From: Alphaproteobacteria bacterium
Lineage (GTDB): Bacteria > Pseudomonadota > Alphaproteobacteria > GCA-2731375
Reading direction: 5' to 3'
Assembly: GCA_028281075.1 (NCBI GenBank)
Contig: JANQKO010000194.1
Location: 1-18,781, forward strand
DNA length: 18,781 nt
The notes beneath the pieces are model-generated. The model ran no database searches. It had not been told where the DNA came from and worked only from the letters and a program-made list of their open reading frames with translations. The translations under genes and the position numbers were made by a program. This document shows, one piece after another, positions 13,838 through 18,781 of the stretch. Position 1 is the stretch's first letter, and each line of letters starts with the position of its first letter.

Positions 13838-14812
13838 TTATTCGGATGTTTGTTGCAAACACGCGACAGCATGGCCGTCGGCGGTCCCGGTCAGCGGCGG
13901 CACCCGCGCGGCGCAGGCCGGCGTCGCGATCGGACAGCGGGTGCGGAAGACGCAACCGCTCGGCGGGTCGATCGGGCTCGGGATTTCACCCTTCAGGATG
14001 ATGCGCTCGCGCCTGGCCGCCGTCTTGACGCCGGGCGCCGCCGACAGCAGCGCCCGCGTATAGGGATGCCGCGGCGCCGCGAACAGTCGGCGCGCCGGCG
14101 CGGCCTCGACGATGCGGCCGAGATACATGACCAGGATCCGGTCGGAGATATGCTCGACCACGGCCAGGTCGTGCGAGATGAACAGCAGCGTCAGGCCCAG
14201 GTCCTGCTTCAGGTCGATCAGCAGGTTGACGATCTGCGCCTGGATCGAAAGATCGAGGGCGGAGACCGGCTCGTCGGCGACGATGAAGTCGGGTTCGACG
14301 GCGAGCGCCCGGGCGATGCCGATGCGCTGGCGCTGGCCGCCGCTGAAGGCGCGGGGATGGCGGTCCATCACGGCCGGCGGCAGGCCGACGCGGGCCAGTA
14401 GGTCGGCGATGCGGTCGCGGCGCGCCCGGCCACGCGCCAGGCCATGGATGGTCAGCGCCTCGCCGACGGTCTCGGCCGCGGTCATGCGGGCGTTCAGGCT
14501 GTCGAACGGGTCCTGGAAGACAATCTGCATGCGCCGCCGCAGCGCGCGCAGGTCCCGCCTCGGCAAGGCTGTCACGTCGATACCGTCGAAGCGCACCGAC
14601 CCCGCCGTCGGGTCGGTCAGCCGCAGGATGGCGCGGCCCGTCGTGGTCTTGCCCGAGCCGGACTCGCCGACCAGGCCGACCACCTCGCCGCGGCGGATGT
14701 CGAAGGACACGTCCTGCACCGCCTTCACCGTGCCGGTGACGCGCCCGAACGGCCCGTCGCGCAGCGCGAATTCCTTGCCCAGGCCGCGCACCGCCAGCAG
14801 CGGCGCGGTCAT
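13838..14812 (-). CDS. Dpp/Opp-type ABC transporter ATP-binding protein (DppF-like)
   Basis: The 324-residue product is one of two ATPases that power a peptide/nickel-class importer. It shows Walker A GESGSGKT (49-56), the Q-loop in IVFQDPFDSLN, signature FSGGQRQRIG (156-165), Walker B FIVADEP (176-182) and the switch His214 (FISHDLAVV). The C-terminal oligopeptide-type extension has four cysteines (Cys287, Cys293, Cys300, Cys318) in the CVFRTRCP-x6-C pattern. Its ATG overlaps the stop of the first ATPase gene as ATGA, so synthesis is coupled. The LNARMTAAETVGEALTIHG segment is typical of the DppF rather than the DppD partner. The substrate is set by the binding protein, not by this gene. Confidence 0.94.
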   Translation of the reverse strand: MTAPLLAVRGLGKEFALRDGPFGRVTGTVKAVQDVSFDIRRGEVVGLVGESGSGKTTTGRAILRLTDPTAGSVRFDGIDVTALPRRDLRALRRRMQIVFQDPFDSLNARMTAAETVGEALTIHGLARGRARRDRIADLLARVGLPPAVMDRHPRAFSGGQRQRIGIARALAVEPDFIVADEPVSALDLSIQAQIVNLLIDLKQDLGLTLLFISHDLAVVEHISDRILVMYLGRIVEAAPARRLFAAPRHPYTRALLSAAPGVKTAARRERIILKGEIPSPIDPPSGCVFRTRCPIATPACAARVPPLTGTADGHAVACLQQTSE

Positions 14813-15813
14813 GCCGCGGCCTCGCGGCCGGCCGCGCCGGCGATCGCGCGCCAGCGCCGGCAGCGCACCAGCCGGCCGCCGATATCCTCGAGCGCCACCG
14901 GCGCGGCGCCGCAATCGGCGTCGGCGTGCGGGCAGCGCGGCGCGAAGGCACAGCCGGCCGGCGGCCGTAGCGGGTCGGGCACCTGGCCCGGAATCATCGG
15001 CAGGCGCCCGTCCTCGCCCGGTGTCGGCACCGATTTCAACAGTCCCTGGGTATAGGGCATCTTCGGGTCGGCCAGGAGGGCCTCGGCCGGCGCCTCTTCG
15101 ACGACCTGGCCGGCATACATGACGACGATGCGGTCGGCGATCTCGGCCGCGACACCGACATCGTGGGTGACGAACAGCACCGCCAGGCCGGTGTCGCGTT
15201 GCAGCCGGCGGATCAGGTCCAGGATCTGCGCCTGGATGGTCACGTCCAAGGCCGTCGTCGGCTCGTCGGCGATCAGCAGCTTCGGCCGGCAGGCCCGCGC
15301 GGTGGCGATCATCACCCGCTGGCGCATGCCGCCCGACAGCTCGTGCGGATAGTCCCGCGCCCGCCGCGCCGGCTCCGGAATGCCGACGGTCGCCAGCATC
15401 TCGACGGCGCGCGCTCGGGCCGCGCGGCGCGTGCCGCCCCGGTGCCGGCGGATGGCTTCGGCGATCTGCTCGCCGACGCTGTAGACCGGGTTCAGCGCGC
15501 TCAGCGGCTCCTGGAAGATCATGGCGATGTCGTTGCCGCGGATCGTCTGCATCTCGGCTTCCGGCAGGGCCAGCAGGTCGCGGCCCGCGAACAGGACCGA
15601 GCCACCGACGATCTCGCCCGGCGGCGCGGGGATCAGGTTCATGATCGAGAAGCCGGTGACCGACTTGCCCGAGCCCGACTCGCCGAGCACGCACAGGGTC
15701 TCGCCGCGCCGAAGCGTCAGCGAGACCCCGTCAACCGCGCGGACCGTGCCGGCGTCCGTCGTGAACCGGGTCCGCAGATCACGGACCCGCAGCAATGGCG
15801 GCGCGTCAGCCAT
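14809..15813 (-). CDS. Dpp/Opp-type ABC transporter ATP-binding protein (DppD-like)
   Basis: The 334-residue product is the first ATPase of the importer. Walker A is GESGSGKS (44-51), followed by MIFQEPLSALNPVYSVGEQI, which is typical of DppD. The signature is LSGGMRQR (159-166), Walker B is LLIADEP (179-185) and the switch histidine is His217 (FVTHDVGVA). The C-terminal extension carries Cys288, Cys294, Cys301 and Cys318 in the CAFAPRCP pattern, the site where DppD-type proteins can bind an iron-sulphur cluster. It begins nine bases after the binding-protein stop and overlaps the next ATPase gene by four bases. All motifs are intact. Confidence 0.94.
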   Translation of the reverse strand: MADAPPLLRVRDLRTRFTTDAGTVRAVDGVSLTLRRGETLCVLGESGSGKSVTGFSIMNLIPAPPGEIVGGSVLFAGRDLLALPEAEMQTIRGNDIAMIFQEPLSALNPVYSVGEQIAEAIRRHRGGTRRAARARAVEMLATVGIPEPARRARDYPHELSGGMRQRVMIATARACRPKLLIADEPTTALDVTIQAQILDLIRRLQRDTGLAVLFVTHDVGVAAEIADRIVVMYAGQVVEEAPAEALLADPKMPYTQGLLKSVPTPGEDGRLPMIPGQVPDPLRPPAGCAFAPRCPHADADCGAAPVALEDIGGRLVRCRRWRAIAGAAGREAAA

Positions 15814-15822
15814 CCGCCGTCG

Positions 15823-17334
15823 TCACTCGAACGACAGGTTGCTGGCGCGGAAGTCCATCATGTAGACCGAGAACGGTCGCCATGTCAGTTGGCTGCGCAC
15901 GCCGTAGAACTCGCGTGCCCGGTACAGCACGGTGCCCGGCGCCTCGTCCTCGAACATGTCCAGCATCTTCTGGTACTTGGCGAAGCGCAGCTTCGGGTCG
16001 AGCGTCGTCGCCGCGTCCTCGCCCAGCTTGACGAAGTCCTCGTTGCCGTCCCACAGAGCGGTGATCGACCAGCTCCACAGAATGGTGGCGTTGGGGTCGG
16101 GCACGATCAGCCAGTCCGACAGGTTGCGGACCTCGATGCTGCTGTCTTTCTGCGAGACCGACGACCAGTTCTCGTCGACCCGGACCTCGGCGTTGACGCC
16201 GACCTTGCGCCACATCTCGACGATCGCCTGCGCCGCCGTCAGACCGTTGGTGTAGTAGACCGGGTGGGTGATGAACTGGAGCTTCTGGCCGGCATAGTCC
16301 GAAGCTTCGATCAGCGCCTTCGCCTTCGCCGGGTCGTAGGCGAATTTCGGCCGCGCCGGATTGAAGAGTTCGTTCCACTCCTCGTACTGGTGGCTGTGCG
16401 TCACCATGGCCCGGCCGTCCCATAGCGCCTTGGTCAAGAGCTCGCGGTCGATCGCCAGGTTCAGGCCCTGTCGGAAGCGCTTGTCGGCCATGGCCGGATG
16501 GCCCGTTCGGTAGTTCAGCACGTGGCTGTTCACCAGCACGTCCCGTACCTCGCAGCAGTTGAGGCGCTCGATCGCCGCCAACTGGTCCGGCGGAATGCTG
16601 TTGATGATGTCGACCTCGCCGTTGGCGAGCGCGGTGATCCGGCTCGAGACCTCGGGGATCTCGCGGAAGGTCAGCGTCGCCGCCGGCGGCGCGCCGTCCC
16701 AATAGTCGGCGAAGGCTTCCATCACCACGCGGTCGTTGTCGATGAATTCCAGCACCCGGTAGGGCCCGGCGCCGACCGGCTTGCGGCCGAAGCCGTCGAA
16801 GCCGACCTGCTCGAAGTAATCCTTCGGCACGATCGAGCTGCCGGGATAGGCCAGCATCTTCTCCAGGATCGGATCGGGCTTCTTGGTGACGAACCGCACG
16901 GTCAGGTCGTCCGGCGTCTCGATCCGCTCGATATTGCCAAGCTGGAACCGGGCGCGGGTGTATTTCGCGTCCGGGTCCAAGAGGCGCTCGAAGGTGAACT
17001 TCACATCAGCGCTGGTCAACGCCGCGCCGTTGTGGAAGGTCACGCCCTCGCGCAGCGTGACCTCCAGCGTCAGGTCGTCGATCCGCCGCCAGCTCGTCGC
17101 CAGGCCGGGAGCCAGCCTGGCGCTGGTGCCGGCCTCGTTGGCGGCGAAGTCGCGCCGGATCAGCGTGTCGAAGCTGTTGTTGGTCAACGGGAAGCCGGCA
17201 TTGGCCAGCGCCATCGCCGGGTCCAGCGTGTTGCGCAGGCTCTGTACGCCCACGGTCAGCGTGTGCCGGTCCGCGGCCTGCACGCTCGTCACGGCCGGCA
17301 GCAGCAGCGCCAGCGCCAGGAACCATCTTAACAT
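15823..17334 (-). CDS. Peptide/nickel-class ABC transporter substrate-binding protein
   Basis: The 503-residue product is the periplasmic receptor of the importer (solute-binding family 5). A signal peptide (1-20, cleavage after VQA) is followed by TLTVGVQSLRNTLDPAMA. Family signatures follow: LAPGLATSWRRIDDLTLEVTLREGV (split: LAPGLATSW, LTLEVTLREGVTFHNGAALT), SADVKFTFERLLDP, KPVGAGPYRVLEF and VDIINSIPPDQLAA, plus FRQGLNLAIDRELLTKAL in the second lobe. The ATG at 17334 has an excellent ribosome site (AAGGAG). It lies 53 bp after permease C, a little wider than the other gaps, so it may be made in larger amounts. The ligand is unknown; this family binds peptides, nickel chelates, opines, sugars or phospho-compounds. 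Confidence 0.93.
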   Translation of the reverse strand: MLRWFLALALLLPAVTSVQAADRHTLTVGVQSLRNTLDPAMALANAGFPLTNNSFDTLIRRDFAANEAGTSARLAPGLATSWRRIDDLTLEVTLREGVTFHNGAALTSADVKFTFERLLDPDAKYTRARFQLGNIERIETPDDLTVRFVTKKPDPILEKMLAYPGSSIVPKDYFEQVGFDGFGRKPVGAGPYRVLEFIDNDRVVMEAFADYWDGAPPAATLTFREIPEVSSRITALANGEVDIINSIPPDQLAAIERLNCCEVRDVLVNSHVLNYRTGHPAMADKRFRQGLNLAIDRELLTKALWDGRAMVTHSHQYEEWNELFNPARPKFAYDPAKAKALIEASDYAGQKLQFITHPVYYTNGLTAAQAIVEMWRKVGVNAEVRVDENWSSVSQKDSSIEVRNLSDWLIVPDPNATILWSWSITALWDGNEDFVKLGEDAATTLDPKLRFAKYQKMLDMFEDEAPGTVLYRAREFYGVRSQLTWRPFSVYMMDFRASNLSFE

Positions 17335-17387
17335 CGGTTACTCCTTCGGTTCGGGTTGCCTATCTCGTGAAGTCTCGTCGCGGCCGC

Positions 17388-18269
17388 TCAGGCGGCCAGG
17401 TTCGGGTCGAGACGGTCGCGCAGCCAGTCGCCGATCATCGCCGTCGTCATGGTCAGCACGATGATCGCCGCGGCCGGGATCGCCGCCAGCCACCAGGCCG
17501 TGATCAGGTGGTTGCGCGCCTCGCCCAGCATCAGGCCGAGCGACGCATGCGGCGGCTGCACGCCGACGCCCAGGAACGACAGCGCCGATTCCAGGATGAT
17601 CACCGTGCTGAGGTTGATCGTCGCCAGCACGATCAGCGGCGAGACGATGTTCGGCAGCACGTGCCGCAGCGCGACGCGCAGCGGCGAGGCACCGAGCGCG
17701 CGGGCGGCCTCCACGAAGGTCCGCGCCCGCACCGTCAGCACCTGGGCCCGCACGACGCGGGCATATTTGTCGTAGTCGGCGATGCCGACGATCAGCACCA
17801 GGACCAGCGGGCTGGTGCCGACCAGCGCCACCGCGGTCAGCGCCAGCAGTGTCAGCGGCACGGCCGCCTGCGCGTCGACCAGCAGCATGAAGACATGGTC
17901 GAGCCAGCCGCCGGCGCTGCCGCTGATCAGCCCGGCGATGGTGCCGGTGACGACGCCGATCAGCACGCCGGCGCCGGCGATGACCAGCGTCGTGCCCAGC
18001 GCGTGCAGCAGCCGCGACAGCACGTCCCGGCCGAGATGGTCGGCGCCCAGCAGATGTGCGCCGTCGCCGCCCAGCAGCGCCGGCGGCCGCAGCCGCGACA
18101 GCAATTGCTGCTCGGCAATGCCATAGGGCGCGAGCAGCGGCGCCAGCGCCGCGGCCGCCAGCATCGTCGCCAGCACGGCGAACGCCAGCAGCACCGGCGG
18201 CGGCAGCGCCGGGAGCCATTTGCGCCGTGGCCGTTCGGCCCGGCGCAGCGGCAGCGTCTCGTCGCTCAT
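17388..18269 (-). CDS. Dpp/Opp-type ABC transporter permease (DppC-like)
   Basis: The 293-residue product is the second inner-membrane permease. The N-terminus is basic and cytosolic, with a first membrane helix at about 26-48 and the DppC hallmark LLGADHLGRDVLSRLLHA (73-90). More helices follow, with the cytosolic EAA loop at about 187-207 (EAARALGASPLRVALRHVLP) that docks on the ATPases. The end has LESALSFLGVGVQPPHASLG and GDWLRDRLDPNL, both typical. The ATG at 18269 overlaps the stop of permease B as ATGA. The longer open frame to 18716 is an overlap with permease B and is not used. Confidence 0.93.
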   Translation of the reverse strand: MSDETLPLRRAERPRRKWLPALPPPVLLAFAVLATMLAAAALAPLLAPYGIAEQQLLSRLRPPALLGGDGAHLLGADHLGRDVLSRLLHALGTTLVIAGAGVLIGVVTGTIAGLISGSAGGWLDHVFMLLVDAQAAVPLTLLALTAVALVGTSPLVLVLIVGIADYDKYARVVRAQVLTVRARTFVEAARALGASPLRVALRHVLPNIVSPLIVLATINLSTVIILESALSFLGVGVQPPHASLGLMLGEARNHLITAWWLAAIPAAAIIVLTMTTAMIGDWLRDRLDPNLAA

Positions 18270-18781
18270 ACCGCCGCCGCCTTGCGCGCCCGCGGATCGA
18301 GCAGGCCGTAGCTGATGTCGACGGCCATGTTGGCCAGGATCACCGTCGCCGCCACGGCCATGACGCCGAATTGCAGCAGTGGATAGTCCCGCTCCAGCAC
18401 CGCGTCGACCAGCAGCCGCCCGGCGCCGGGCCAGGCGAACACCGCCTCGACCACCACGGCGCCGCCGATCAGCATGCCGACCTGCAGGCCCAGGATCGTC
18501 AGCACCGGCGGGAAGGCGTTGCGCAGCCCGTGCTTCAGTACCACCGCTGGCCGGCCGAGCCCCTTGGCGCGCGCGAAACGCATATACTCCTGGTTCAGCA
18601 CGTCCAGCATGCTGCTGCGGGTCAGCCGCGCGATGCTGGCCGCCGTCGCCAGGGCGAGCGTGATGACCGGCAGCACGAAATGCGCCGCGCCGCCGGTGCC
18701 GCCGCTCGGCAGCCATTGCAGGGCGAAGCTGAAGACCAGGATCAGCGTGATGCCGAGCGCGAAGTTGGGTGTCGCCTGCCC
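18266..18781 (-). CDS. Dpp/Opp-type ABC transporter permease (DppB-like), partial (5' end outside window)
   Basis: The C-terminal 171 residues of the first permease are present; the frame is open to the window edge, reading GQATPNFALGITLILVFSF at the cut. Hallmarks are TRSSMLDVLNQEYMRFARAKG (split: TRSSMLDVLNQEY, MRFARAKGL; the EAA coupling loop), LRNAFPPVLTILGLQVGMLI, GGAVVVEAVFAWPGAGRLLV and SYGLLDPRAR at the end. About the first half of a normal 310-340 residue protein lies outside. It is the first gene visible in the operon and overlaps permease C by four bases. Confidence 0.93.
   Translation of the reverse strand, partial: GQATPNFALGITLILVFSFALQWLPSGGTGGAAHFVLPVITLALATAASIARLTRSSMLDVLNQEYMRFARAKGLGRPAVVLKHGLRNAFPPVLTILGLQVGMLIGGAVVVEAVFAWPGAGRLLVDAVLERDYPLLQFGVMAVAATVILANMAVDISYGLLDPRARKAAAV

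Noticed and set aside
12439..14001. 520-residue open frame on the plus strand
   Set aside because: Shadow of the phosphatase-superfamily gene, which has all its metal ligands on the minus strand.
15163..16425. 420-residue open frame on the plus strand
   Set aside because: Shadow of the ATPase and binding-protein genes.

Overview
The window is GC-rich, densely coding chromosomal DNA. The repeat families, the TAXI-TRAP and peptide-type ABC transporters and the codon use suggest an alphaproteobacterium, possibly of the Rhodospirillales/Hyphomicrobiales type. That placement is inference; no rRNA or marker gene is present.

Region 1 (1-2606, minus strand): a LysE/RhtB exporter cut by the window edge, a short relic resembling the start of an Asp/Glu-racemase-superfamily gene, an intact maleate isomerase/arylmalonate decarboxylase-like gene, and an FAD-dependent aromatic hydroxylase that probably heads the operon. 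A 128-bp divergent control region (2607-2734) with two palindromes separates this from region 2.

Region 2 (2735-6797, plus strand): a TAXI-type TRAP solute receptor, a palindromic repeat, a fused 4TM/12TM TRAP permease carrying an in-frame TAG, and a TfdA/TauD-like 2-oxoglutarate dioxygenase. With region 1 this looks like an uptake and breakdown cluster for an aromatic or dicarboxylic acid, with transport possibly disabled by the stop codon.

Region 3 (6798-7142): no gene. It holds a palindromic intergenic repeat of the same kind as the one at 3789-3895, interrupted by a second, symmetric MITE-like repeat.

Region 4 (7143-9597): an Lrp/AsnC regulator divergent from an RhtA-like EamA exporter across an AT-rich spacer with palindromes, then a second EamA-family transporter.

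Region 5 (9598-12461): an ECF sigma factor translationally coupled to a zinc-finger anti-sigma factor on the plus strand. It converges with, and overlaps, a minus-strand cluster made of a secreted Cys-containing DUF2946-like protein, a PCuAC copper chaperone and a small membrane protein. This cluster looks like copper handling.

Region 6 (12544-18781, minus strand): a tightly packed Dpp/Opp-type ABC importer (permease B cut by the window edge, permease C, binding protein, two ATPases with 4-nt overlaps), followed by an alkaline-phosphatase-superfamily hydrolase. The operon suggests uptake of a compound followed by hydrolysis of a phospho- or phosphono-bond.

No tRNA, rRNA, CRISPR array or transposase gene was seen. 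The most notable items are the in-frame amber codon in the TRAP permease, the nested palindromic repeats, the maleate isomerase-like protein without either expected catalytic cysteine, and the truncated paralogue beside it.
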